Assembly (NCBI GenBank): GCA_965227645.1
Contig: OZ245773.1
Span: 3,906,001 to 3,970,000, forward strand
Source: Flavimaribacter sp024343425
GTDB lineage: Bacteria; Pseudomonadota; Alphaproteobacteria; Rhizobiales; Rhizobiaceae
Direction of reading: 5' to 3'
DNA length: 64,000 bases
The notes under the pieces were generated by a model that was not told the DNA's origin, searched no databases, and was given only the letters and a program-made list of their open reading frames with translations. This document shows, one piece after another, positions 26,493 through 34,369 of the stretch (positions are counted from its first letter, which is position 1; the number at the start of each line of letters is the position of its first letter). The position numbers and the translations under genes were made by a program.

Positions 26493-27211
26493 ACCATCCT
26501 GTTCTGGTCACGGGAGCAATGGGCGATATCGGCCGGGCGGTCGTCGCCAGGCTCGCGCGCGCCAATCTACCGGTGATTGCGACCGACCGGGTCGAGGCCG
26601 ACGCAGACCTGCTTGTCGGCGCCGCGTCCTATCTGCGCGCCGACCTGCCTGACGGGACCTCAACGCTTGCCGAAAGACTGCCGAAGAAACTCGGAGCGAT
26701 CGTCCACGTCGCAGGCGTCATCCATACGCATCCGGCCACGTCGATCGACCGGAAGACATTCGACGCGATCTTCACGACCAATGTCTTCGCGCCGCTCGAT
26801 CTCGTTGCGAAGATCCAGGACCGTCTGGTCGATGGCGGATCGATCGTCTTCGTCGGGTCGCTTGCCGGATTGCGGGCGTCGCCGGCAAACCTGCTTTACG
26901 GCGCCTCGAAGGCAGCGCTGCACAATGCAGCGAAATCACTGGCGTCCGATCTGTCCGGGCGGGGCGTCCGGGTCAACGTCGTTGCGCCCGGCCTGATCGA
27001 CACGACATTGACGGACCGGACGAACGAAGATCTCGGCGCATTGCGCCAGCGCAGCGCCCAAGACATGGCGCGCGACCGGTCCGGCAAGATCCCGATCGGC
27101 CGTATCGGGCGTCCCAAAGACGTGGCCGGGTGCGTCGCGTATCTCCTGTCCGACGAGGCGACTTTCGTGACGGGAGCAGAATTTCTAATCACAGGCGGAG
27201 GCCATTTATGA
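26489..27211 (+). CDS. SDR family oxidoreductase
   Basis: A 240-residue classical SDR beginning at a GTG that overlaps the GntR stop (GTGA). TGAMGDIG is at about residues 8-15, the NAG position is degenerate (HVAGVIH), the catalytic Ser is in VGSLAG and YGASK carries Tyr/Lys. The C-terminus ends in LITGGGHL. It is one of two tandem SDRs at the end of the operon and probably oxidises or reduces a pathway intermediate. Confidence 0.85.
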   Translation: MNHPVLVTGAMGDIGRAVVARLARANLPVIATDRVEADADLLVGAASYLRADLPDGTSTLAERLPKKLGAIVHVAGVIHTHPATSIDRKTFDAIFTTNVFAPLDLVAKIQDRLVDGGSIVFVGSLAGLRASPANLLYGASKAALHNAAKSLASDLSGRGVRVNVVAPGLIDTTLTDRTNEDLGALRQRSAQDMARDRSGKIPIGRIGRPKDVAGCVAYLLSDEATFVTGAEFLITGGGHL

Positions 27212-27975
27212 GCGACGAAAAGAACGACACATCATGGGCCCTGGTCACAGGCGCTTCACAGGGTCTTGGCGCGGCGATCGCCCGCCGGTTGGCGGCCGAC
27301 GGATACGATGTGGTCGCGATGGCGCGCAACCAGAGCAAACTGGACGCGCTGGCTTCGGATATCGAACAGCAGGGAAAACGGTGTCTGCCCATCGTCTGTG
27401 ATTTTTCCGATCCGGCGAGCGTCAGTCAGTCGTTCGGCAAGCTAGCGGCGGAGAATATTTCCATCGATGTCCTGGTCAACAACGCCGGCATGATCGGACC
27501 GATCGGACCGCTTCTCGAAACCGCGCCGGAAGAATGGGAAGCCACAGTCAATCTCAATCTGTTCGGCGTCATGCGCTGTCTGAGAGCCTCTGTTCCCTTT
27601 TTCAGCGAAGGCCGAATTGTCATCGTGAATATCTCGTCGGGCGCAAGCCAGAACGCGATGGAAGGCTGGAGCGCCTACTGCGCCTCCAAGGCGGCGCTCG
27701 CCATGGTGACGAAATCGCTGGCGAAGGAACTCTCTGACCGGTGCTTCTCCTACGGCTTCCAGCCGGGTCTGGTCGACACCGATATGCAGGTCTTAATACG
27801 GCAATCCGGCGTGAACCCCATCAGCAAGGTGCCGAAGGAAAAGTTGCTGCCGCCCGAAGATCCCGCTGCGATCGTCGGCTGGCTGTGCACGGAACAGCCG
27901 GAGGATCTGCACGGAACAGAATTCCGCGCCGACAACGCCGAGATACGCAAGCGGGCGGGTTTGGCTTCGGTTTGA
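27208..27975 (+). CDS. SDR family oxidoreductase
   Basis: A 255-residue classical SDR, last gene of the operon, starting on an ATGA overlap with the previous SDR. It has TGASQGLG (about residues 14-21), NNAG, the catalytic Ser in NISSGAS, and YCASK. Its C-terminus (TEQPEDLHGTEF) resembles the benzil reductase/sepiapterin-like branch more than sugar dehydrogenases. Beyond it the operon ends near an IS remnant. Confidence 0.85.
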   Translation: MSDEKNDTSWALVTGASQGLGAAIARRLAADGYDVVAMARNQSKLDALASDIEQQGKRCLPIVCDFSDPASVSQSFGKLAAENISIDVLVNNAGMIGPIGPLLETAPEEWEATVNLNLFGVMRCLRASVPFFSEGRIVIVNISSGASQNAMEGWSAYCASKAALAMVTKSLAKELSDRCFSYGFQPGLVDTDMQVLIRQSGVNPISKVPKEKLLPPEDPAAIVGWLCTEQPEDLHGTEFRADNAEIRKRAGLASV

Positions 27976-28069
27976 AGGCTCGCTGACCGACAGCCTTCTC
28001 AACTTGAGCCATCAGTCGAGATCTCATGTTTGCTCGCTCGCACCGGCAGCCGGACTTGCTGCGTTAAAG

Positions 28070-28180
28070 TGTAGAGGTTGTCCCGAGTTGAAAGGAAACT
28101 TGCGTGACGAAACGACCACAATATAAGAAGGAATTTGAGCGAGAAGTTGTAAGGCTGGCCGAGACGAGCGATCAGGTGTG
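28070..28180 (+). mobile_element. Remnant of an IS3-family insertion sequence (left end and start of orfA)
   Basis: From TGTAGAGG at 28070 the sequence looks like an IS3-family left end. It is followed by a AAAGGA box and a GTG at 28104 that opens a reading frame beginning TKRPQYKKEFEREVVRLAE, which is the typical N-terminus of IS3/IS911 OrfA. The similarity stops after about 24 residues; the frame then runs out at 28256 into the end of potA. Only about 110 bp of the element remain, so it is dead. It marks the join between the TRAP/SDR operon and the ABC operon. Confidence 0.6.
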
Positions 28181-28235
28181 TTTGGAGAGGTATGCTAATT
28201 CATCTAGCTTTTTGACCCGCTGTGGTTCCCAAGCC

Positions 28236-29339
28236 TCAATCGGCAAACACCAGTGAATCCGCCCTGTCCCACGAGACGAAAATATTCTCGCCCAAGTGAA
28301 ACATCTCCGCCTCTGGACTGCCGGTCAGTTTGACGACCTTGAAAGTCGCGTCGGCGCAGCTTGCGTAGATGTTGATGCGATCGCCTATCAGAACAATGTC
28401 TTCGACGACACCAGCCAGATGGAAACCCTCGACTGCCGATCGAGATATCCGAACCGCCTCCGGACGAACCATGAGCAGCACCTGGTCACCCTCGCTGAAA
28501 TCGCCAGTACGATCTGCCGAGAACGGAATGGCGGCTCCACCCGCGATCTTGATCGCAGGCGCGAAAGCCGACGTCGCGTCCATCTTTCCCGAGACGCGGT
28601 TGATATCGCCGACGAACTCCGCCGCAAACGCCGTTTTCGGATGCCTGTAGAGCGTCGCGGGATCAGCGATCTGAACGATATTCCCTGTGTCCATGACCGC
28701 GATTCTGTCCGCCATGGACATGGCTTCGGACTGGTCGTGGGTCACCAGTATCGTTGTGATACCCAGCTTGGATTGGAGCTGCCTGATCTCGCGCTGTACG
28801 GACACTCGAAGTTTGGCGTCAAGCGCCGCAAGAGGTTCGTCAAGAAGCAGTATTCTCGGCTGGACGACGATAGCGCGCGCCAGCGCCACCCTTTGTTGCT
28901 GGCCACCGGACAACTGCGAGGGATAACGCTCCCTGTAGTCTTCCATCCTTACGAGTTTGAGCGTGTCGTCGATGCGTTTGTCGATTTCGGATCGCGGTGC
29001 GTTTTTCATGCGCAACCCGAAGGCAAGATTGTCACGTACATTCATATGCGGGAACAACGCGTAGCTCTGAAACACCACGCTGATGTCTCTTTTCCATGGC
29101 GGAGTTTCGTTGATCCGCTTTCCGTCGATCGCAACTTCTCCCTTGTCTGTCTCCACCAACCCGGCGATCGATCGCAGCAGGGTGGTCTTCCCGCAGCCAG
29201 AAGGCCCGAGCAGCGCCAGAAACTCCCCCGCCTGCACTTCAATGCTGACGTCTGACAGGGCATTTGTATCGCCATACGTTTTTGAAAGGCCCCTGATCGA
29301 GAGATGTCCGATCATGTTGCCGGCGTCCGGATTGTTCAC
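28236..29339 (-). CDS. ABC transporter ATP-binding protein, PotA (spermidine/putrescine or Fe3+) family
   Basis: A 367-residue importer ATPase: Walker A GPSGCGKT at residues 45-52, signature LSGGQQQR, Walker B ILLLDEP, and a C-terminal TOBE domain (from about residue 280). The start is a GTG at 29339 with a GAGG box just upstream; an ATG eight codons later is the alternative. It is the last gene of a four-gene operon with two permeases and a binding protein. An IS fragment lies right behind its stop. Confidence 0.9.
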   Translation of the reverse strand: MNNPDAGNMIGHLSIRGLSKTYGDTNALSDVSIEVQAGEFLALLGPSGCGKTTLLRSIAGLVETDKGEVAIDGKRINETPPWKRDISVVFQSYALFPHMNVRDNLAFGLRMKNAPRSEIDKRIDDTLKLVRMEDYRERYPSQLSGGQQQRVALARAIVVQPRILLLDEPLAALDAKLRVSVQREIRQLQSKLGITTILVTHDQSEAMSMADRIAVMDTGNIVQIADPATLYRHPKTAFAAEFVGDINRVSGKMDATSAFAPAIKIAGGAAIPFSADRTGDFSEGDQVLLMVRPEAVRISRSAVEGFHLAGVVEDIVLIGDRINIYASCADATFKVVKLTGSPEAEMFHLGENIFVSWDRADSLVFAD

Positions 29340-29342
29340 ATT

Positions 29343-30146
29343 CTACCTCGACTGCATTGTCAGGTTCTGCAGGCCGTAGAAACGCTCGAGCACGAGGAGA
29401 GCCAGAACCACAATTATCATTTTGATTACGGAGATGGCGGCGACGGCCGGGTCATAGTTGTAGGTCAGATAGGTAAGGATCGAAACCGGAAGCGTGATCG
29501 AACTCGCATTCGACAACAGCAGGGCAATCGCGACTTCGTCGAAGGACACCAGAAAGGCAAACATTCCTCCCGCAAATATGGCGGGTCTCAGCATGGGAAG
29601 CGTCACGAACAAGAATGTCGACAGAGGTCTTGCGCCCAGTGTGTAGGCGGCCTCTTCGATCCTCGGGTCCGCGCCTGAATAAACAGCGACGATAGTCCTG
29701 ACGAGATAGGGTAGGACGATGACCACGTGTCCGAAGAGGAGCCCTGCATACGTATTGCCAAGACCGATGTCGCTCAGGAAGAACAGCATGGCGATGGCGA
29801 GAATGAGCGCCGGCATACTCAGTGGCGAAAGAAGAAAATTCTGAATTGCCCGGGCGCCCCGAAAACTGTGTCGCACGATTGCGATTGAAGCAGGGAGCGC
29901 CAGCGCCGCAGCCATGATCGATGCAGAGAGACCCAGGACAACGCTGTTCCAGAGCGGCTTCATGAAACTTGGATCAGACAGAACCCGGACCATCCATTTG
30001 ATGGAATAGCCAGGAGGCGGGAAACTCACGAAGCTGGCTTCGGAGAAAGCTACCACAACGACGATAAGCTGCGGCAGGAGAAGAAAAACGCTGATGACTG
30101 CAAGATAACAGACCATGAGCGATCCGGGTCGCGACCTGATCTTCAT
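29343..30146 (-). CDS. ABC transporter permease, PotC-like
   Basis: A 267-residue inner-membrane permease with six hydrophobic segments and the EAA-type cytoplasmic loop (EEAAYTLGARPLSTFLFVTLP) that contacts the ATPase. It begins on an ATGA overlap with the other permease and ends three bases before the ATPase start. Confidence 0.9.
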   Translation of the reverse strand: MKIRSRPGSLMVCYLAVISVFLLLPQLIVVVVAFSEASFVSFPPPGYSIKWMVRVLSDPSFMKPLWNSVVLGLSASIMAAALALPASIAIVRHSFRGARAIQNFLLSPLSMPALILAIAMLFFLSDIGLGNTYAGLLFGHVVIVLPYLVRTIVAVYSGADPRIEEAAYTLGARPLSTFLFVTLPMLRPAIFAGGMFAFLVSFDEVAIALLLSNASSITLPVSILTYLTYNYDPAVAAISVIKMIIVVLALLVLERFYGLQNLTMQSR

Positions 30147-30982
30147 CGCCGTGCAGCCCTTCCTGAAAGACCCAGTTGCAGGGCCGTGGCGATCAGCACC
30201 ACGAAGATCAGGATATTTCCGAGAGCCGCCGCGAACGGCCAGTCCGAGGCGAGATTCAGTTGCTGATATACGAGGAGCGGGAGCACCATGGTGGAATTCG
30301 TCCCCATCAGCATCACCGTTACGAAACTGCCGATCGAGAGCGCAAAAACCAGAACGGTTCCCGTGATCACTCCCTGGAGACTCAAGGGAAAGATCACATG
30401 GATTATGGTCTTTAGCGGAGTGGCCCCAAGTGTGGTCGCGGCGTCCTCCAGTTCACCGTCTATGCCTTCGAGCGTGCTGGCAATGGAAAGCACCATGAAG
30501 GGCAGCAGCACCTGAACCATTGCAATTGCAATTCCTGTCCAGGTGCCTGTTAGCGTTATGGTGTCCAGTTCCAGAAACTTGAGGATGGAATTGAGAAAGC
30601 CGCTTCGGCCGAAAATGACCATCCATCCGAAGGTTCTGACGACCACATTGATCAATAGCGGCGTCACGACAAGAAAGATCAGAAAACTCTTCAGGGCGCC
30701 TGTGGATCTGGCGATGGCCAGCGCCAGCGGGTAGCCCAGAACCAGGGAGGCTATCGTGACCACAAGGCTCAGACCAATCGTGTCTGCCAGCACTTCCAGA
30801 TAGTATGCGTCTCCCAAAGCGCGGGCGTACTGGGCGAATGTGATCCCGCCTTCGCCATCCTTGAAACTCTCAAAGAGATTGACGATCAGGGGTCCGACAA
30901 AAAATATTGCGAGAAATGCAAATGCGGGAAACGTCAGGAGATATCCTCTGGCGCCCTGCCGCATGCTTCCCCGTCGACTCAT
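30143..30982 (-). CDS. ABC transporter permease, PotB-like
   Basis: A 279-residue inner-membrane permease with about six hydrophobic segments and the EAA loop LEDAATTLGATPLKTIIHVIFP. It forms a heterodimer with the PotC-like protein. A very strong 15-bp-stem hairpin lies between the binding-protein gene and this gene, so expression of the membrane genes may be lower than that of the binding protein. Confidence 0.9.
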   Translation of the reverse strand: MSRRGSMRQGARGYLLTFPAFAFLAIFFVGPLIVNLFESFKDGEGGITFAQYARALGDAYYLEVLADTIGLSLVVTIASLVLGYPLALAIARSTGALKSFLIFLVVTPLLINVVVRTFGWMVIFGRSGFLNSILKFLELDTITLTGTWTGIAIAMVQVLLPFMVLSIASTLEGIDGELEDAATTLGATPLKTIIHVIFPLSLQGVITGTVLVFALSIGSFVTVMLMGTNSTMVLPLLVYQQLNLASDWPFAAALGNILIFVVLIATALQLGLSGRAARR

Positions 30983-31010
30983 GTTATCTCAACTTGGCTT
31001 GGTATCGTGT

Positions 31011-31045
31011 TTTCCGGGCTGGCGCGGTCGGCGCCAGCCCGGAAA
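31011..31045 (-). other. Strong 15-bp-stem hairpin between the binding-protein and permease genes
   Basis: TTTCCGGGCTGGCGC (31011-31025) pairs perfectly with GCGCCAGCCCGGAAA (31031-31045) around a five-base loop, three bases past the binding-protein stop. No T-run follows on the minus strand. It is best explained as a stabilising or attenuating intercistronic hairpin; a symmetrical partial terminator is the alternative. Confidence 0.65.
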
Positions 31046-31048
31046 GTG

Positions 31049-32068
31049 TTAGCGAACTTCCTTGTTCCAGCGTTCGATCCAGTCCGGGATCTTGTCCATG
31101 AACGATCTGAATTCAGGCTGGCGAACGGCTTCAAGCGGCGTCAGAACTGCGGCAAGTTCCTCCGGATACTCTACCTTGGAGTTGACGATCGGGTACTTGA
31201 TCATTTTCGAATGGCCAAGTTGGGCTTCCGGGGAAAGAACGCAGTCGATGTATGTCCATGCTTTTTCGGATCCGTTGTTGACCTTGGCGAGCATGGCCGC
31301 CGACTGGAATGCGCCCGGATCCGGAATGTAGGCTCCCGCCCAATCATTTTCCTCAGCGAAGGCGTATGCCCGCCCATCCCAGTAAACCAGAATATCGATC
31401 TCCTTGGCCGCGAACATGTTCATGGCGTCGACCGGGGACGTCCAGTAGTTGGCCATGTTCGGCAGCATTTCCTTGTATTTTTCGAAGACCATATCTTCGT
31501 TACCGTCGTACAAGGTCGTCAGAAACCATGTGAACATCGGGCCCCAGGCCATGGTGACGGCAGGAAACGATACGCGGTCTCCGTATTTTCCTTCGATCGT
31601 CTGATCGATGAGGGTTTTCCAGTCGGCAGGAGGCTCTGGAATTGCTTCCTTGTTGTAGAGGACGATCATCGCCCCAAAATTCTGTATCGTTGCATAGTTG
31701 TCCCACTGTTCGCGGAACACCTCAGGCACATCGGCAAGGTTGGGAACTTTTTCGACTGACAACTTTTCCAGCAAACCTTCCTCACCGGCGCGAATGGCGT
31801 CGATTTCGCTCAACAAGGCGACGTCGATCGGCGGATTGTCCGGATTTGCCCGCAGTCGATTGATGACCTCGCCGGAGTTGATTGTCAGCACTTCCGGTTG
31901 CTCGCCCGTTCGCTCTTCGTAACAGGAGACGAAATTCGCCTTTGCGGATTCGAGCCAGACGCCACCCGATGAGACCACGACAAGGGGGTCGTCGGCCACC
32001 GAAGGACCGACCATCAGGGTTGACGCTACCAACGAGGATAAAAATACTTTCGACAATCGGTGTATCAT
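31049..32068 (-). CDS. ABC transporter substrate-binding protein, PotD/PotF-like
   Basis: A 339-residue exported binding protein with a signal peptide ending near residue 25 (GPSVA/D). The type 2 periplasmic fold shows SSGGVWLES near the N-terminus and YWTSPVDAMNMF in the middle. Ligands in this family are polyamines, opines, thiamine or iron complexes; the exact one is not evident. It leads the operon and is transcribed from a good predicted promoter at 32138-32167, divergently from the IclR gene. Confidence 0.87.
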   Translation of the reverse strand: MIHRLSKVFLSSLVASTLMVGPSVADDPLVVVSSGGVWLESAKANFVSCYEERTGEQPEVLTINSGEVINRLRANPDNPPIDVALLSEIDAIRAGEEGLLEKLSVEKVPNLADVPEVFREQWDNYATIQNFGAMIVLYNKEAIPEPPADWKTLIDQTIEGKYGDRVSFPAVTMAWGPMFTWFLTTLYDGNEDMVFEKYKEMLPNMANYWTSPVDAMNMFAAKEIDILVYWDGRAYAFAEENDWAGAYIPDPGAFQSAAMLAKVNNGSEKAWTYIDCVLSPEAQLGHSKMIKYPIVNSKVEYPEELAAVLTPLEAVRQPEFRSFMDKIPDWIERWNKEVR

Positions 32069-32094
32069 TGGAGTTCTCCTCTTTTATGGGGCAT

Positions 32095-32123
32095 GAATTG
32101 TTCATTTGCTGGAAAGACAATTC
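32095..32123. promoter_or_regulatory. Inverted repeat in the leader of the PotD-like gene
   Basis: GAATTGT (32095-32101) and ACAATTC (32117-32123) are perfect inverted repeats with a 15-bp spacer. They lie just downstream of the predicted transcription start of the ABC operon, where the divergently encoded IclR protein could bind. The role is inferred from position only. Confidence 0.35.
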
Positions 32124-32137
32124 TTCGATTTGACTTG

Positions 32138-32167
32138 ATCCTATGCAGATAGTACCACCTGTGTCAA
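32138..32167 (-). promoter_or_regulatory. Predicted sigma-70 promoter of the PotD-like ABC operon
   Basis: On the minus strand TTGACA (32167-32162) and TAGGAT (32143-32138) are separated by 18 bp. The -35 is perfect and the -10 matches at four of six positions. The implied transcript has a leader of about 60 bases before the start at 32068. Confidence 0.55.
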
Positions 32168-32215
32168 CTAATTGCTCTATATGGAACACCAAGCGATCTT
32201 TGGAGGAGATCTGGT

Positions 32216-32959
32216 ATGAGTTCACTCGATAGTGCGCTGAGAATATTACAGTGTCTTACGCCGGAAACTCCCCGTCTCAAGGTGTCCGAAATCGCGGACC
32301 GGCTGGCCCTCCCCAAAAGCACCGTCTCACGCCTCTTGAAGACCCTCAGCGAAAGCGGCGTTCTCGATCGAGATGAGGAAACGCGTCAGTATTTCGCCGG
32401 CCCTCGCGCGCTCCAGCTGGGCGGGTTGTATATGGCTCAGAACGACCTGATGGATTTCGTTGACGAGGCCGTTCTTGATCTGGTCAGCACGTATGGTTTT
32501 GTCGGCTACATCGGCGTTCTGGATGGACTGGACGTGATCATCATCCGCCACAGACAGGGATCGTATCCACTGAAATATGTGCTGCCGGTCGGCACGAGAC
32601 AATTCGCACCCGCCGCTGCGCTCGGAATCGGACTGCTGGCCCGGCTTGACAGCGGGTCGATCGAGGTTCTTGAGGACGCTGTCGCTCCGGAACAGGATTT
32701 CGATCTGGAAATTTTGAAGAAGAATATTTCGAGCCACGCCCGGAATGGCTTCATCGAGATCGCCTGCAAGCCGGTGCCGGGCATTTCTGCAATAGGCTCA
32801 TCGGTGCACATACCCGGCTCCAACGAGCCGGCGATCGGCTATTCGCTGTCATTCCCCGAAGCCGCAACGGATGCCGCGATGAGGAAAAGGATGTCCGGGA
32901 GCGTCGCCTCGATCTCCGAAACGATCCGAACAAGATTTACAACAATCCCCGCACAATAA
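32216..32959 (+). CDS. IclR family transcriptional regulator
   Basis: A 247-residue regulator with a short N-terminal extension, a winged helix (VSEIADRLALPKSTVSRLLK, about residues 23-42) and an IclR ligand domain (about 75-240). GGAGGAGA precedes the ATG. It is divergent from the PotD-like ABC operon by 147 bp and is followed 15 bp later by the SGNH-like gene, so it probably controls both. Confidence 0.88.
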   Translation: MSSLDSALRILQCLTPETPRLKVSEIADRLALPKSTVSRLLKTLSESGVLDRDEETRQYFAGPRALQLGGLYMAQNDLMDFVDEAVLDLVSTYGFVGYIGVLDGLDVIIIRHRQGSYPLKYVLPVGTRQFAPAAALGIGLLARLDSGSIEVLEDAVAPEQDFDLEILKKNISSHARNGFIEIACKPVPGISAIGSSVHIPGSNEPAIGYSLSFPEAATDAAMRKRMSGSVASISETIRTRFTTIPAQ

Positions 32960-32974
32960 AGGACGAAGGCCACC

Positions 32975-33631
32975 ATGTTCCCGGAAAGAAAGTCCCATTC
33001 CCGAATCTGCTTCATCGGCGATGCGTTCACTGTCGGCGCTGGTGATGAAACCGCATTGGGATGGGTCGGTCGTCTCGCACGGAACGAATGGAACAACGGT
33101 CACGACATAACGGTCTACAATCTCGGCGTCAGGGGAAACTCCTGCCGCCAGATCGCGCCGCGATGGCGAAACGAATGCGAACTGAGATTGCCTGAGAACT
33201 CAACGGGAAGACTGGTTTTCATGTTCGGGGGAAATGACGCCAAGGAAGTTGTCGGACAAGGGGTCGAAGTCACTCTGGACGACGCTGCCGAAATAGCGGA
33301 ACAGATAATGTCCGAGGCCGCGCAGTGGCTTCCAACCCTGTGGATAGGCCTGATCCCCATGAACGAGAAGCTACCCTATCCGCTGCTGCTGCCCGGCGCT
33401 CCACAGTTTCGATTTTCCAACGCGCGTCAGAGCGAATACAACGAAACCTACAAGAAAATAGCCGGTAAGCTCGGCGTTCCCTTCCTCGATCTCCACTCCC
33501 AGTTGCTGGACGATCCGCAATGGATGGATCTCACGCAGCGGGGAGACGGCAGCAACCCGGCCGGTGAAGGATACGCCTATATCGCGGAAAAGATTTCGGC
33601 CTGGTCCGCATGGCGTGGGTGGTTTGATTGA
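32975..33631 (+). CDS. SGNH/GDSL-hydrolase-fold protein lacking catalytic Ser and His
   Basis: A 218-residue cytoplasmic protein with the SGNH block order. Block I reads FIGDAFTVG (residues 13-21), so the nucleophilic Ser of GDS is Ala17. Block II Gly is in LGVRG (50-54), block III is GGND (85-88) with Asn87 intact. Block V reads DGSNPAGEGY (191-200), where the catalytic His of DGxHP is Asn194. The fold seems whole but the Ser-His pair is gone, so it is probably not a normal esterase. It follows the IclR gene by 15 bp. A binding or non-hydrolytic role linked to the adjacent ABC importer is possible. Confidence 0.75.
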   Translation: MFPERKSHSRICFIGDAFTVGAGDETALGWVGRLARNEWNNGHDITVYNLGVRGNSCRQIAPRWRNECELRLPENSTGRLVFMFGGNDAKEVVGQGVEVTLDDAAEIAEQIMSEAAQWLPTLWIGLIPMNEKLPYPLLLPGAPQFRFSNARQSEYNETYKKIAGKLGVPFLDLHSQLLDDPQWMDLTQRGDGSNPAGEGYAYIAEKISAWSAWRGWFD

Positions 33632-33639
33632 GCGGAGTA

Positions 33640-33667
33640 GCCTGGCGGCCTTCCGAAACGGCCAGGC
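33640..33667 (+). terminator. Hairpin after the SGNH-like gene (possible terminator)
   Basis: GCCTGGC (33640-33646) pairs with GCCAGGC (33661-33667), and an outer pair TTGATT / AATCAA extends it with a bulge. It begins eight bases after the stop. No T-run follows, so it may be a 3' stabilising structure instead. Confidence 0.4.
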
Positions 33668-33766
33668 AATCAACCGGATATCATGTAGATTCCCGGCGTA
33701 GCTCGACCCATCCAGGAATGATGTCTTCCAAGTGTTTCACGCGCACAGAAGCATCGTCAGAATTTC

Positions 33767-33781
33767 GAACAAAAAGCGAAC
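33767..33781 (+). promoter_or_regulatory. GAAC-N7-GAAC motif (alphaproteobacterial LexA-box form) with extended -10
   Basis: GAAC (33767-33770), seven bases, GAAC (33778-33781) matches the direct-repeat LexA box known in Alphaproteobacteria. A TGCTACACT extended -10 lies 30 bp downstream (TACACT 33812-33817). No SOS gene follows; only the short repeats and an antisense tRNA. One or two such 8-base matches are expected by chance in 64 kb, so this is a weak call. Confidence 0.3.
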
Positions 33782-33881
33782 ATAATTGCTGCATTTTGAA
33801 GGCGCTTGTGCTACACTATCGGCTATCCAAGGAAGCATCTTCCGCTGCAGAAAATAGCGCACCAATTGCCGAAATCCGCGA

Positions 33882-34009
33882 TTCCCGAAACAAAGCCAGA
33901 TATCGCGCGCAAACCCCGATTTCCCGAAACGAAGCCAGATTTGCCGAAACGCTCATTTCCCGAAACAAAGCCAATTACAGGCACAAGCAAGATTCCCGAA
34001 ACAAAGCCA
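33882..34009 (+). repeat. Cluster A of a 17-bp dispersed repeat (four units)
   Basis: Four copies of TTCCCGAAACAAAGCCA start at 33882, 33921 (one mismatch, CGAAG), 33957 and 33993, with 36-39 bp periodicity and a half unit at 33941. Units are often preceded by GA and followed by GA or AT. The spacers are unrelated. The cluster lies in the 432-bp gap between the SGNH-like gene and tRNA-Arg, on the 3' side of the tRNA. The same repeat recurs inverted at 54267-54406. The rest of the gap holds a possible LexA box and an AT-rich run before the tRNA, with no convincing gene. Confidence 0.8.
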
Positions 34010-34063
34010 GAACCTGAATTCACCCCTAAAAGTTTCTCTAAGTTTATGAATTTTAATAATAAT

Positions 34064-34140
<77 letters not shown>

Positions 34141-34369
34141 GCAAGTGCCGCTTCGGCTCCACGGTGCATAAACCAAGTCACTGCGCTCCGCAATGTCAAA
34201 ATGGCCGGCGCGCAACGCCCGCCGCGGAAACGCTCCGCCGGGCGGTCTCGAATATCGCCGTGTGAGCGCAAGGAAGCTGATGCCGGCCACGCGGCTTTCC
34301 TGTATAGTCCGGCGCCGGATGTTTCAGCCGGCAATGTCAAGCCGGGCTGATTGTACGGGACCCGCCGCC

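Noticed and set aside
33882..34009. CRISPR array
   Set aside because: The repeated unit is only 17 bp with imperfect copies and 19-22 bp spacers, there are four units, and no cas genes are near.
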